DNA of 64,000 bases from contig NZ_QMJY01000014.1 in assembly GCF_003574395.1 (NCBI RefSeq), positions 1-64,000 on the forward strand. Reading direction: 5' to 3'. The notes beneath the pieces were generated by a model. It did no database searches. It had not been told where the DNA came from and saw only the letters and a program-made list of their open reading frames with translations. The translations under genes were made by a program, and so were the position numbers. Below, piece after piece: positions 18,118 to 27,273 of this stretch; position 1 is the stretch's first letter, and every line of letters starts with the position of its first letter. The stretch comes from Tabrizicola thermarum. GTDB taxonomy: Bacteria; Pseudomonadota; Alphaproteobacteria; Rhodobacterales; Rhodobacteraceae.

Positions 18118-18152
18118 GGCGCTTCCCTCCCCCCTTCGTGGGGGAGGGAGAG
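18118..18152. repeat. GC-rich hairpin CTTCCCTCCCCCC/GGGGGAGGGAG
   Basis: CTTCCCTCCCCCCTTCG and the following TGGGGGAGGGAG pair across a TTCG loop within the 146-base gap before the exonuclease gene. Another C-run/G-run pair (CCCCATCCCC, GGGGCGGGG) follows at 18190-18220. The element is intergenic and may modulate expression of the downstream gene. Confidence 0.4.
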
Positions 18153-18228
18153 GGTGGAGGGGCCGCTCGGCCCGGCCGGGTGCCCCCCTCCCCCATCCCC
18201 TCGCCACGCGGGGGCGGGGAGGCAGAAG

Positions 18229-20289
18229 ATGCTGACCCGCCTGTCCCTGCGCCTGCGGGTCTTCCTGATCTTCGCGGGCCTCGCCGCCGCGATCCTGCTT
18301 GCGACCGCCGGCGGTCTCTGGCTGGGCTACAGCCGCCTGGGTCAGCCCGGTATCGGGCAGGGCTTCGTGCAGGCGGGCGTCCTGGCCGGGTTCGCCGCCC
18401 TGGGCCTGGTGGCGGGGGTCTGGTATCTGTTCGACCTGAACGTGGCCAGACCCATCGAGACGCTTGCCGGCGCCCTGCGCGCCCGCGCCCATTCCGACGT
18501 CACGGCCGAGATGGACGCGGCCATCGCCCGCTATCTGGGCGACCTCGCCCCCGCCGCCCAGGCCGCCGCGCAAAGCCTGGCCGAAACGCGGTCGGCCCTG
18601 GCCGAGGCGGTGGCGCGGGAAACCCTGCGGCTGGGCAGCGAGAAGGCCCGGCTCGAGGCGCTGCTCTCGGACGTGCCGGTGGGGGTGATCCTCTGTTCCG
18701 CCGACCATGCGCTGGTCTTCTACAACGGCCCAGCGGCCGACATCCTCGGCACCAGCCGCGGGCTCGAGGCGGGGCTGGACCGCAAGCTGTTCGACTATCT
18801 GCACGCCGCCCCGCTGCGGCTGGCCCACGAACGCCTGGCAGCCACCGGCGATCCTGACGCGGTGTCGGACCTGTTGTGCACCACGACCACCGGCGCGCGC
18901 GTGCTGTCGGCCCGGATGCGGCTTCTGGGCGATGGCGGGACGCAGGGCTATGTCCTGACGCTGCGTGACATCACCGGCGAGATGGCGGCGGATGCCCGGC
19001 GCGAGGCGATGCTGGAAGCCGCACTCGACAGCCTGCGCCGCCCTGCTGCCGCGCTGGCGACGCTGGTCGGCGTGATGCCCGAGGACGCCCTGCCCGCGCC
19101 GATGCAGGGCGCGCTGAAGGAAGAGGTCGCAAGGCTCAGCCAGGCCGTGACCCGGTTCGGCGCGGCTCGCGACGAGGCCCTGTCCGAAACCGGCGCGCTG
19201 CCTCAGACCCGCGCTTTCGATCAGGCGCAGGGCCTTGTCGCACGGGCTGCCGCGCAGGGGATCACGGTCACCACGGAAACCGCCGACCTGATCCTGCGCT
19301 GCAACGGCTACGAGATCCTGACGCTGCTGGAACATCTTGCCCGGCAGCTTGCCGACCGTGCGCCCCTGCATCTGACCATCGAGGAAGAGGATACCGGCGC
19401 CGCGATCCGGCTGTCCTGGACCGGCGCGCGGGTGGGGGTGGGCGAGCTTGACCGCTGGCTTGCCCTGCCGCTGGCGCCCGAGGCCCCCGACCGCCCCGCC
19501 CGCGCCGTCCTTGCCGCCCATGCGACCGAGCTTTGGCCCGAGGCGCTGGCCGACGGTCGCCCCGCACTCTGCCTGCCGATCCGCCAGGCCCGCCGCGCGG
19601 TGGCGCGTCCGAAACCCGTGGCGCGCAAGGTGGTCTACGACTTCGACCTCCTGTCGCCCGCCCGCACCGACCGCCTGGCCGAGGCGCGGCTCGACCGGCT
19701 GACCTATGTCGTCTTCGACAGCGAGACGACGGGCCTCAACCCCCGGCAGGGCGACGAGATCGTGCAGCTGGCCGCCGTGCGGATCGTGAACGGCCGGCGG
19801 GTCGAGGGCGAGGTCTTCGACACGCTGGTCAACCCCGGCCGCCCGATCCCCGCCGTCTCGACCGAGGTGCACGGCATCACCGACGCGATGGTCGCCGATG
19901 CGCCGGGCGTTCCGGAGGTGGTCCGCCGCTTCCACAAGTTCGCCGAGGGCGCGGTGCTGATCGCCCACAACGCGCCCTTCGACATGGAATTCCTGCGGCG
20001 GGTCGAGGGGCAGCTGGGCCTGACCTTCGACATGCCGGTCCTCGATACGGTGCTGCTGTCGGCGGTGGTCTACGGCCAGAGCGAGGTGCACAGTCTGGAT
20101 GCGCTCAGCCATCGGCTGGGGATCACCATCCCCGAGGAAGCCCGCCACACCGCCCTGGGCGATGCCGTGGCCACGGCGGATGCCTTCCTGAAGCTGATGC
20201 CGATGCTTGCGGGCCGGGGGCTGGAGACCTTTGGCGCCGTGCTGACCGAGGTGCGCAAGCACGGGCGCCTGTTGAAGGACCTGAACTGA
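18229..20289 (+). CDS. Membrane PAS sensor-like protein fused to a DnaQ-type 3'-5' exonuclease
   Basis: A 686-residue protein. Two membrane segments (about 9-33 and 43-67) precede a HAMP-like linker, a PAS-like domain (about 140-250, with LLSDVPVGVILCSADHALVF) and a poorly conserved stretch shaped like a kinase ATPase domain (about 350-440). From about residue 490 the C-terminus is a DEDDh exonuclease: VVFDSETTGL (Exo I, Asp and Glu), HNAPFDMEFL (Exo II Asp) and RHTALGDAVAT (Exo III His and Asp). All metal ligands are present. It belongs to the exonuclease partners found beside DUF294/VC_2705 symporter genes. The physiological substrate is unknown. The start at 18229 follows GGGGAGG. Confidence 0.87.
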   Translation: MLTRLSLRLRVFLIFAGLAAAILLATAGGLWLGYSRLGQPGIGQGFVQAGVLAGFAALGLVAGVWYLFDLNVARPIETLAGALRARAHSDVTAEMDAAIARYLGDLAPAAQAAAQSLAETRSALAEAVARETLRLGSEKARLEALLSDVPVGVILCSADHALVFYNGPAADILGTSRGLEAGLDRKLFDYLHAAPLRLAHERLAATGDPDAVSDLLCTTTTGARVLSARMRLLGDGGTQGYVLTLRDITGEMAADARREAMLEAALDSLRRPAAALATLVGVMPEDALPAPMQGALKEEVARLSQAVTRFGAARDEALSETGALPQTRAFDQAQGLVARAAAQGITVTTETADLILRCNGYEILTLLEHLARQLADRAPLHLTIEEEDTGAAIRLSWTGARVGVGELDRWLALPLAPEAPDRPARAVLAAHATELWPEALADGRPALCLPIRQARRAVARPKPVARKVVYDFDLLSPARTDRLAEARLDRLTYVVFDSETTGLNPRQGDEIVQLAAVRIVNGRRVEGEVFDTLVNPGRPIPAVSTEVHGITDAMVADAPGVPEVVRRFHKFAEGAVLIAHNAPFDMEFLRRVEGQLGLTFDMPVLDTVLLSAVVYGQSEVHSLDALSHRLGITIPEEARHTALGDAVATADAFLKLMPMLAGRGLETFGAVLTEVRKHGRLLKDLN

Positions 20290-20300
20290 CGCCCCGGCGC

Positions 20301-20343
20301 CGATTTCTTCAAGGAAATCGGACCGGAGTTTCGAAAACTCCGG
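20301..20343. terminator. Double hairpin between convergent exonuclease and truA genes
   Basis: Two adjacent hairpins: CGATTTC/GAAATCG at 20301-20320, and CCGGAGTTT-CGA-AAACTCCGG at 20323-20343 with perfect 9-base arms. The position between two converging genes fits a bidirectional terminator. The same hairpin modules recur, rearranged, at 23751-23816. Confidence 0.6.
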
Positions 20344-20350
20344 TCGCCGC

Positions 20351-21124
20351 TTACCGGGCGAACGGGTCCACCGGATAGCTTACCCCGACCAGATACAGCC
20401 CCTGCGGCGGTGCGACCGGCCCGCAGGCCGCCCGGTCCCGCGCCTCCAGCGCTGCCTTCACGTCGGCAGGCGTCCAGGCCCCTGCGCCGACCCGCTCCAG
20501 CGTGCCGACAATCGACCTGACCTGATTGTGCAGGAAGCTGCGCGCGGCCAGGTCGAAGCGGTATTCGATGCCGCCGGGATAGGGAAGTTCGGCGATCTCG
20601 ATCCGGTCCAGCGTCTTCACCGGGCTTTTCGCCTGGCAGAGGGTGGAGCGGAAGGTGGTGAAGTCGTGGCTGCCGATCAGCTCCGCCGCGCCCGCCCGCA
20701 TGGCACAGATGTCCAGCCGGTTCAGCACCTGCCAGACCAGGCCCCGGTCATGCGTCACCGGCGCGCGGCGGGCGACAAGGCGGAAGGTGTAGCGCCGCCC
20801 CGTGGCCGAAAAGCGGGCGTGGAAGTCGTCGGGGACCCTTGCACAGGCGATGACGGCAACCGGGTCGGGGCGCAGATGCGCGTTCAGCGCCGAGGCAAGG
20901 CGGAACGGGTCCCAGTCCTTCGTCAGATCGGCATGGGCCACCTGCGCCGTGGCATGGACGCCGGCATCGGTGCGGCCTGCGGCGGCGATCGTATGGGGGC
21001 CGGGCTCCAGCTTGCCAAGGGCGGTTTCGACCGCCTCCTGCACCGAGGGCAGGCCGTGGGCCTGCCGCTGCCAGCCCGCGAAGGGGGCGCCGTGGTATTC
21101 GATCTGGAGCGCATAGCGGGGCAT
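20351..21124 (-). CDS. truA: tRNA pseudouridine(38-40) synthase
   Basis: Isomerises uridines 38-40 in the anticodon arm of many tRNAs. The 257-residue length is typical. The catalytic Asp lies in GRTDAGVHA, preceded by the N-terminal [12 protein letters not shown] motif. The later [12 protein letters not shown] and [19 protein letters not shown] segments match the family. It converges with the exonuclease gene, and the two stop codons are separated by the double hairpin. Confidence 0.95.
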   Translation of the reverse strand: MPRYALQIEYHGAPFAGWQRQAHGLPSVQEAVETALGKLEPGPHTIAAAGRTDAGVHATAQVAHADLTKDWDPFRLASALNAHLRPDPVAVIACARVPDDFHARFSATGRRYTFRLVARRAPVTHDRGLVWQVLNRLDICAMRAGAAELIGSHDFTTFRSTLCQAKSPVKTLDRIEIAELPYPGGIEYRFDLAARSFLHNQVRSIVGTLERVGAGAWTPADVKAALEARDRAACGPVAPPQGLYLVGVSYPVDPFAR

Positions 21125-21243
21125 GGGCCTTCCCTACCCCGGAAGCCTGCCCCCGCGCAATCCTTGCCAAATCCTGAATGCCCACGGCCAAGCCATTGAT
21201 TTCATGTGGGGTGGACACCTGCCCGCGCGTGGGCCGCGCAAGC

Positions 21244-21271
21244 GTAGGGTGGGCAATACTGCCCACCCTAC
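21244..21271. repeat. Palindrome GTAGGGTGGGCA/TGCCCACCCTAC
   Basis: Perfect 12-base arms enclose a four-base loop, in the gap between the divergent truA and ycjX genes. It shares the ACCCTAC end with the inverted repeat at 294-311. Such GTAGGGTGGGC elements are common dispersed repeats in proteobacteria; here it could also sit in the ycjX leader. Confidence 0.55.
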
Positions 21272-21336
21272 CCACCCGCCTTCCATTCCCGCCCGGCCCA
21301 CCCTATCTTGAGCCCCGCGCAGCAAAGGGACGGACC

Positions 21337-22752
21337 GTGGCATTTTCCGGACTGACGGACGGGATCACCCGCGGGATCGAAGGGGCCGGGGCCACCCTGT
21401 CCGAGACCCTGTTCGACACCACCCTCCGCCTTGGCGTGACCGGCCTGTCGCGGGCGGGCAAGACCGTCTTCATCACCGCGCTGGTTGCCAACCTTCTGAA
21501 CCGGGGCCGGATGCCGCAGCTGCGCGCCCAGGCCGAGGGCCGCATCCAGGCCGTCTACCTGCAACCCCAGCCCGACGTGACGCTCCCCCGCTTCGATTAC
21601 GAGGCCCACCTCGCCGCCCTGACCGGCGACACCCCCCGCTGGCCCGCCTCGACCCGCGCGATCAGCGAACTGCGGCTGTCCTTCCGCGTCCGACCCGCCG
21701 GGTTCCTGGCGTCCTGGCGGGGGCCGCGCACGCTCCACCTCGACATCGTCGATTACCCGGGCGAGTGGCTTCTGGACCTTTCGCTTCTCGACAAGACTTA
21801 CGAGGCCTGGTCCGAAGCCTCGCTCTCCCGCCTGGAAAAGCGCCCCGAGGCTGCCGCCTACCTCGCCCTCGCCCGCGCCGAGGACGGCGCCCTGCGGCTG
21901 GATGAGGCGAAGGCCCGCCAACTGGCCGAGACCTACACCGCCTACCTGACCGTCGCCCGCGACGCCGGGAGGGTCGATGTCACCCCCGGCCGGTTCCTTC
22001 TGCCCGGTGATCTGGCGGGGTCGCCGGTCCTGACCTTCGTCCCCCTGCCGAAACCGGCCAGCACCGGCCGCTCCAGCCTCTGGCGCGAGATGGAGCGGCG
22101 GTACGAGGCCTACAAGTCGAAGGTCGTCCGCCCCTTCTTTCGCGACCATTTCGCGAAGATCGACCGACAGGTCGTGCTGGCCGACGTGCTGGGCGCGATC
22201 CATCAGGGGCCGCGCGCGGTCGAGGATCTGCGGCGGGTGATGGCCGAGGTCCTGTCGGGCTTCCGGCCCGGCCGGAACAGCTGGCTTTCCGGCCTTTTCG
22301 GCGTGCATCGGGTGGAGCGCATCCTCTTTGCCGCCACAAAGGCCGACCATCTGCACCATGAACAGCACCCGGCGCTGACCGCGATCACGGGCGCGCTTCT
22401 GGCCGAGGCGAAACAAAGGGCCGACTTCTCGGGCGCGCGGACCGAGGCGATGTCTCTGGCCAGTTTGCGGGCGACAGTGGAGGAGCGCGTGACGCGCGAC
22501 GGGGTCGAGGTTCCTGCGGTGCGGGGCATCCTGCAAGCGACGGGGCGACCTGCGCTGATGTATCCCGGCGCGCTGCCGTCGGACCCGGCGCGCCTTCTGT
22601 CGCCGGCACGCGAGGGGGCAGAGGCCTGGCTGGATGCGGACTACCACCTGATGACCTTCGCTCCGGCGCGACTGAGCCTGAAGCCCGGCGAAGGCCCGCC
22701 GCATATTCGCCTCGACCGGGCGGTCGAGTTCCTGATCGGAGACCAGTTGTGA
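21337..22752 (+). CDS. ycjX: YcjX-family P-loop protein
   Basis: A 471-residue protein of the YcjX/DUF463 family, a predicted nucleoside triphosphatase with a stress-linked but undefined role. The P-loop-like GLSRAGKT lies at residues 36-43, and DIVDYPGEWLLDLSLL is the family's signature around the second motif. The start is GTG at 21337 after AAAGGGA; the upstream in-frame codons run through the palindrome and look non-coding. Its stop overlaps the start of ycjF by four bases (GTGA), which fits the usual ycjX-ycjF operon. Confidence 0.9.
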   Translation: MAFSGLTDGITRGIEGAGATLSETLFDTTLRLGVTGLSRAGKTVFITALVANLLNRGRMPQLRAQAEGRIQAVYLQPQPDVTLPRFDYEAHLAALTGDTPRWPASTRAISELRLSFRVRPAGFLASWRGPRTLHLDIVDYPGEWLLDLSLLDKTYEAWSEASLSRLEKRPEAAAYLALARAEDGALRLDEAKARQLAETYTAYLTVARDAGRVDVTPGRFLLPGDLAGSPVLTFVPLPKPASTGRSSLWREMERRYEAYKSKVVRPFFRDHFAKIDRQVVLADVLGAIHQGPRAVEDLRRVMAEVLSGFRPGRNSWLSGLFGVHRVERILFAATKADHLHHEQHPALTAITGALLAEAKQRADFSGARTEAMSLASLRATVEERVTRDGVEVPAVRGILQATGRPALMYPGALPSDPARLLSPAREGAEAWLDADYHLMTFAPARLSLKPGEGPPHIRLDRAVEFLIGDQL

Positions 22753-23738
22753 GCCGTCCGCCGAAGCCGTTCCTGGAAGAGATGGAGGAGGGTGTCGATC
22801 CTTCGGCCGCGCCCCCCGTGCCGGATGGCTTGCCCGAGGGGCAGGCGATGCAGGCCGTGGCGGCCTTGTCGCAGAAGCGCGGATCGGGGCTGACGCGGTT
22901 TGCGGTCTGGGCCTTCGGGGCGCTGTTCAGCTTTGCGCTGTCGGTCGCGGCCTATGATTTCGTCCTGGGCCTGATGGCGCGGAACCTGGTGCTGGGCTGG
23001 GTGGCTTTCGGGCTGGTTGCGGTTGCGGTCCTTGGCGGCTTGCTGCTGGCCCTGCGCGAATGGGGGGCCTTCCTGCGGCTGGGGCGGCTGGACAGCTTGC
23101 GGATGCGGGCCGTCGAGGCGCGGACGGCGGCAGACCTGAAGGCGGCGCGGGGGGTGGTTGCGGGGATCGTCTCGCTGTACGCCGCGCGGGGAGATACGGC
23201 CTGGGGCCGGGCGCGGCTGGCGGAACGCGAGGGCGAGGTGATGGACGCCGATGCCCTGTTGGCGCTGGCAGAGCGCGAGCTTCTGACCACGCTGGATGCC
23301 GAGGCGCGGCTGGTGATCGAGGCGGCTGCGCGGCAGGTGGCGACGGTCACGGCGCTGGTGCCGCTCGCGCTGGCCGATGTGGCGACGGCGGCGGTGGCGA
23401 ACCTGCGGATGATCCGGCGGATCGCCGAGATCTACGGCGGGCGGTCGGGGAGTTTCGGGAGCCTGAAGCTTCTCCGCCGGGTGTTCGGGTCGCTGGTGGC
23501 GGCGGGGGCTCTGGCGCTGACCGATGACATGATCGGGTCGGTCGCGGGGGGCGGAGTGCTGTCGAAACTGTCGCGCCGGTTTGGCGAGGGAATGGTGAAC
23601 GGGGCCCTGACGGCGCGGGTGGGGGTGGCGGCGATGGAGCTGTGCCGGCCGATGCCCTTCGTGGCGCTGGAGCGGCCGGCGGTGTCATCGCTGGTCAGTC
23701 GGGCGTTGGCGGGGCTGGTCAACCGGTCGGAACGCTGA
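22749..23738 (+). CDS. ycjF: YcjF-type membrane protein (TIGR01620/DUF697)
   Basis: A 329-residue inner-membrane protein. Two membrane segments lie near residues 55-75 and 80-100 (FGALFSFALSVAAYDFVLG and LGWVAFGLVAVAVLGGLLLA). A DUF697 C-terminal region follows with ALVPLALADVATAAVANLRMIRRIAEIYGG split over about residues 200-230. It starts with GTG inside the ycjX stop. In enterobacteria the pair follows the psp genes, and a membrane-stress role is presumed. It converges with pth. Confidence 0.88.
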   Translation: MSRPPKPFLEEMEEGVDPSAAPPVPDGLPEGQAMQAVAALSQKRGSGLTRFAVWAFGALFSFALSVAAYDFVLGLMARNLVLGWVAFGLVAVAVLGGLLLALREWGAFLRLGRLDSLRMRAVEARTAADLKAARGVVAGIVSLYAARGDTAWGRARLAEREGEVMDADALLALAERELLTTLDAEARLVIEAAARQVATVTALVPLALADVATAAVANLRMIRRIAEIYGGRSGSFGSLKLLRRVFGSLVAAGALALTDDMIGSVAGGGVLSKLSRRFGEGMVNGALTARVGVAAMELCRPMPFVALERPAVSSLVSRALAGLVNRSER

Positions 23739-23750
23739 TCCACCGGGCGC

Positions 23751-23816
23751 CGGACTTTTCGAAAAGTCCGGGTCGGAGCCTTCAAAGGCTCCGGTACGAT
23801 TTCTTTGCAGAAATCG
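23751..23816. terminator. Triple hairpin between convergent ycjF and pth genes
   Basis: Three consecutive perfect inverted repeats: a 20-bp palindrome CGGACTTTTC-GAAAAGTCCG (23751-23770), CGGAGCCTT-CA-AAGGCTCCG (23774-23793) and CGATTTCT-TTGC-AGAAATCG (23797-23816). The modules resemble those at 20301-20343 in a different order. A bidirectional terminator function is likely from the convergent setting. Confidence 0.6.
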
Positions 23817-23818
23817 GC

Positions 23819-24493
23819 CTAGCGAAACCTGTCCAGAAGCCTCTGCATCGGGCTGCGGGTGTCCTCTTGCGGCTGAGGGGTGGGCGCTTGTGGCTCGGTC
23901 TTGTCCTTCGTCGTGGAGGACCGGGGCGGCGCGGTGCGCAAGCTGACGGCATTCATGAACTTCTGTCCGTCGCCCATGGCCAGAGCCTCGGCCCCGTCCG
24001 AGATGCCGCGGAGGAGGTCCTCCAGCCATTCTGCATCCGCCTTGGCGAAGTCATGAAGGACGTAAGCGGCAACCGCGTCCTTGTGGCCGGGGTGGCCGAT
24101 GCCCAGGCGGACGCGGGCGTAGGCGTCGCCGAGGTGGCTGTGGATCGAGCGCAACCCGTTGTGCCCGGCATGACCGCCGCCCTGTTTCAGGCGCAGCTTG
24201 CCGGGCGCGAGGTCGAGCTCGTCATGGAACACGGTGACATCGGTCAGCGGCAGTTTCCAGAATGTGACGGCGGCCTGCACGGACTGGCCGGAGAGGTTCA
24301 TGAAGGTCTCGGGCTTGAGCAGCGCCACCTTCTCGGTCCCGAGGCGCCCTTCGCTGACCAGCCCCTGGAAGGCCTTGCGCCAGGGGGAAAAGCCGTGGTC
24401 GGCGGCAATGCGGTCAACGGCCATGAAGCCGATGTTGTGCCGGTTGCCCGCATATTTCGCACCGGGATTGCCGAGGCCGACCCAGAGTTTCAC
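23819..24493 (-). CDS. pth: Peptidyl-tRNA hydrolase
   Basis: Frees tRNA from peptidyl-tRNA that drops off the ribosome. The 224-residue protein starts with GTG at 24493 ([11 protein letters not shown]) after GGGAGAG. Catalytic His19 lies in GNRHNIGF, and the FHDELDL and [12 protein letters not shown] motifs are present. A poorly conserved Pro/Thr-rich tail of about 35 residues follows the domain. In most alphaproteobacteria pth follows rplY directly; here an FkbM methyltransferase gene on the other strand lies between them. Confidence 0.95.
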   Translation of the reverse strand: MKLWVGLGNPGAKYAGNRHNIGFMAVDRIAADHGFSPWRKAFQGLVSEGRLGTEKVALLKPETFMNLSGQSVQAAVTFWKLPLTDVTVFHDELDLAPGKLRLKQGGGHAGHNGLRSIHSHLGDAYARVRLGIGHPGHKDAVAAYVLHDFAKADAEWLEDLLRGISDGAEALAMGDGQKFMNAVSLRTAPPRSSTTKDKTEPQAPTPQPQEDTRSPMQRLLDRFR

Positions 24494-24565
24494 CTTTGCT
24501 CTCCCGTTGCCTGCAATGGCTGCGGTATAGCTGCGGCAGCGGATCGAGACAACCGAGGGCACCTG

Positions 24566-25231
24566 ATGCGCAGCTTCACCCTTCGCGGCCTGACGCTTTG
24601 GCTGCCCGAGGCGGCGCTGAAGGGGAACCTGGAGCGGGCGTTGTCGTCGGGTCGGTACGAGAACCACGAGGCGGACGCGCTGCTGCTGCATTTGCGGCCT
24701 GGGGACCGGATGCTGGACCTGGGCGCAGGGTTGGGGTTCATCTGCGCCTTGGCGGCAGGGGTGCTGGGCGAAGATGCGGTCATGGGGGTCGAAGCCGGGC
24801 CGGAGACGGTGAAGCTTGCCCGGCGGAACCTGGCGGCGAACGGATTTCCGGGCGTGAAGGTGCTGAAGGGCGCAGTGGTGGGTGACGGGACGGGCGAGGT
24901 GGAGTTCGGCCAGCGTCCCGCTTTCTGGGCCAGTGCGCGGAAGGGCCCGGAGGGTTGGCCGGAGAATGCCGAGGTCATCCGCGTTCCGGCGCGGCCCATC
25001 GGGAAACTGCTGGCGAAGTTCGCCCCCACGGCGATCTCGTGCGACATCGAGGGGGGAGAGCTGGAGGTGTTGACGCTCCCCCTGCCGGGCGTGAGGCTGG
25101 TGGTGGTCGAGACGCATCCGCAGGTCTATGGGCCCGAGGGCGTGCAGAGGATCACGGGCGCGATGCTGGCGCAGGGCTTTGCCGCGGCCGAGGGGGCGAA
25201 GAAGGATACGCTGGTGTTTCTTCGGGGGTGA
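24566..25231 (+). CDS. FkbM-family methyltransferase
   Basis: A 221-residue SAM-dependent methyltransferase. The SAM site [14 protein letters not shown] is followed by [15 protein letters not shown], and [11 protein letters not shown] is the conserved FkbM segment. Members O-methylate sugars or lipids; the acceptor is unknown. It is divergent from pth (72-base gap) and convergent with rplY, so it breaks the usual rplY-pth pair. The start at 24566 lies just after GAGGGCACCTG. Confidence 0.85.
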   Translation: MRSFTLRGLTLWLPEAALKGNLERALSSGRYENHEADALLLHLRPGDRMLDLGAGLGFICALAAGVLGEDAVMGVEAGPETVKLARRNLAANGFPGVKVLKGAVVGDGTGEVEFGQRPAFWASARKGPEGWPENAEVIRVPARPIGKLLAKFAPTAISCDIEGGELEVLTLPLPGVRLVVVETHPQVYGPEGVQRITGAMLAQGFAAAEGAKKDTLVFLRG

Positions 25232-25257
25232 TGTCCCGGGAGGGGGCGGAATGCAAT

Positions 25258-25279
25258 CGGGGGACCCGAAGGCCCCCCG
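25258..25279. terminator. Short GC hairpin between FkbM and rplY genes
   Basis: CGGGGG at 25258-25263 pairs with CCCCCG at 25274-25279. It lies in the 71-base gap between the converging genes and lacks a T-run, so its termination role is only a positional inference. Confidence 0.35.
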
Positions 25280-25302
25280 CATCCTTGTCCTGGTGAAGGG
25301 AC

Positions 25303-25908
25303 TCAGGCCGTTTCTTCGGCGTTCTCTTCCGCCACGAGGCCCGAGGGCGCCGTGACGTTCGCGATCACGAAGTTCCGGGCGATGGTCGGCTTGACGCCTG
25401 CTGGCAACTGGACGTCGTTGATGTGGATCACGTCGCCGATCTTCTTGCCGGTCAGGTCGACCGTGATGTGATCGGGGATATCGCCTGCCGTGACTTCCAG
25501 TTCCACCTCGGGACGGACCACGACCAGCGTGCCGCCGCGCTTCAGGCCCGGCGAGGCTTCGTGGTTCACGAACTCGACGTGGATGAACAGCTCGATCCGG
25601 CTGTCATCGTGGATGCGCATGAAATCGACATGCGTCGGCAGATCCTTGACCACATCGCGTTGCACACCCCGGCACACGACATGCACGTCAGGCTGGCCTT
25701 CGACCTTGAGGTTGAAGAGCGTCTGCAGGAACCGGCCCTGCCGCAGCTTGGTCAGAAGGTAGTTGTATTTCACCTTGATCGGCTGGGGCTCTTGCCCGTC
25801 GCCGTAGATGATGCCAGGTACGTAGCCCTCACGACGGGCTTGACGGGCGGCCCCCTTGCCTGTCCCCGTCCGTACCTCGGCCAGAAGATCGGTGATCTCG
25901 CGTGCCAT
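25303..25908 (-). CDS. rplY: 50S ribosomal protein L25/general stress protein Ctc
   Basis: A 201-residue long-form L25 (TL5/Ctc) that binds 5S rRNA. The N-terminal L25 domain reads [18 protein letters not shown] and is followed by [12 protein letters not shown]. The C-terminal beta domain contains [15 protein letters not shown] and ends in an acidic tail. The start at 25908 ([15 protein letters not shown]) is the family's standard N-terminus; the longer frame to 25944 is unsupported. It is divergent from the MFS gene. Confidence 0.93.
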   Translation of the reverse strand: MAREITDLLAEVRTGTGKGAARQARREGYVPGIIYGDGQEPQPIKVKYNYLLTKLRQGRFLQTLFNLKVEGQPDVHVVCRGVQRDVVKDLPTHVDFMRIHDDSRIELFIHVEFVNHEASPGLKRGGTLVVVRPEVELEVTAGDIPDHITVDLTGKKIGDVIHINDVQLPAGVKPTIARNFVIANVTAPSGLVAEENAEETA

Positions 25909-26127
25909 AGGTTCTCTCCAATGTATAAGTCCGCCATCCTCCAAGGGTGCATGGCGCGACCGGGGGGGCTATAGCCACGAATCGTCAGGAAGGAAAGCGG
26001 GAAGTTGCGGGCCACGGCTGTCGCTTCTGCGGGTGTCGCTCTCGGTGGGGTGCGGCGTCGCGGGCAGGCAGGATGAACGCGGGCGAACGGGCTAGCTGTC
26101 ATGCTCTTTCCCCCGGAGACGCGTTCG

Positions 26128-27273
26128 ATGTTCCCCCTGTCCACCCTTGTCCATGCCCGGCCCGCCATTGCGGCCTTTGCGGCCATGGGGGTTCTCTGGG
26201 GGTCCTTTGCGGCCGTGCTGCCGGACCTGAAGGCGATGCTGGGCGTGGACGAGGCGCAGCTGGGCCTTCTGATCTTCTGCACGCCCATCGCGGCGATCTC
26301 GGCGATGCTGGCGGCCCCGGCGTTCGGAGCGGCCGTGGGGCGGGCCGCCCTGCCCGCCTCGGTCGCGCTGATGGGGCTCGCTTTCATGCTGCCCGGTCAG
26401 GCCTCGGTGATCTGGATGTTCCCGCTGGCCATGGCCTGCGCGGGCGCGGCCACGGGATTGACCGATGTGCTGATGAACGCCCGCGTCGCGGCGATGGAGA
26501 CCTCGCGCGGGCTGCATCTGATGAATCTGACCCATGCGGCCTATTCCTTCGGCTATGCGGGGGGTGCGGTCCTGACCGGAGTGTTGCGCGGGGCGGGCTG
26601 GGGGCCGGGCTGGGTGATGGCGACGATGGGCGGGATCGGCCTTTTCTGCGCGCTGGCGACGCTGGAGCGGGATGGCCGGATCGAGGGGCTGCGCAAGCCC
26701 AAGGACGGCAGCGCACTGCCCCTGGGCCTGGTGCCGGTGATCGGCGGCGGCATCGTGCTGATCGCCTTCATGACCGAAAACGCATCCGAGAACTGGTCGG
26801 CGCTGCACATCGAAAAGACCCTGGGCGGCAGCCCCGAAGAGGGCGCGCTGGGGCCTGCCATGCTGGCGCTGACCATGGGCTTTGCGCGGCTTGGCGGGCA
26901 GGCGCTGGCGGGCCGCATCGACCCGTTCACGATCCTGCGCGGCGGGGCGGTGATCGCGGCCATCGGCGCGCTGATCGTGGCACAGGCGGGGTCGCCCCTG
27001 ATCGCCTATCTGGGGTTCTTCATCACCGGGATCGGCGCCTCGGTCCTGGCGCCCACGGCCTTTTCACTTGTCGGACAGTACAGTGCCCCCGAAGCGCGCG
27101 CCCGCGCCATCGCCCGGGCGACGCTGCTGGGCTATTTCGGCTATTTCGTCGGCCCGCCGCTGCTGGGACTGATCGCCGGGACCTTCGGGTTGCGCATGGC
27201 CTTCGTCTTTGCTGCCTGCCTTGTGGGCATGGTCTTCGTCCTGGCGCCGCTGATGGCGCGTCAGCGCACCTGA
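26128..27273 (+). CDS. MFS transporter
   Basis: A 381-residue inner-membrane transporter with 12 predicted segments. It lacks a substrate-specific signature but resembles the YfcJ/fucose-permease-like branch, with MGVLWGSFAAVLPDLKAMLG in helix 1 and ATGLTDVLMNARVAAME as a conserved loop. The ATG at 26128 has GGAG nine bases upstream; an ATG at 26101 would add nine residues. Its end overlaps the convergent aruI end by 13 bases. The substrate is unknown. Confidence 0.8.
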   Translation: MFPLSTLVHARPAIAAFAAMGVLWGSFAAVLPDLKAMLGVDEAQLGLLIFCTPIAAISAMLAAPAFGAAVGRAALPASVALMGLAFMLPGQASVIWMFPLAMACAGAATGLTDVLMNARVAAMETSRGLHLMNLTHAAYSFGYAGGAVLTGVLRGAGWGPGWVMATMGGIGLFCALATLERDGRIEGLRKPKDGSALPLGLVPVIGGGIVLIAFMTENASENWSALHIEKTLGGSPEEGALGPAMLALTMGFARLGGQALAGRIDPFTILRGGAVIAAIGALIVAQAGSPLIAYLGFFITGIGASVLAPTAFSLVGQYSAPEARARAIARATLLGYFGYFVGPPLLGLIAGTFGLRMAFVFAACLVGMVFVLAPLMARQRT

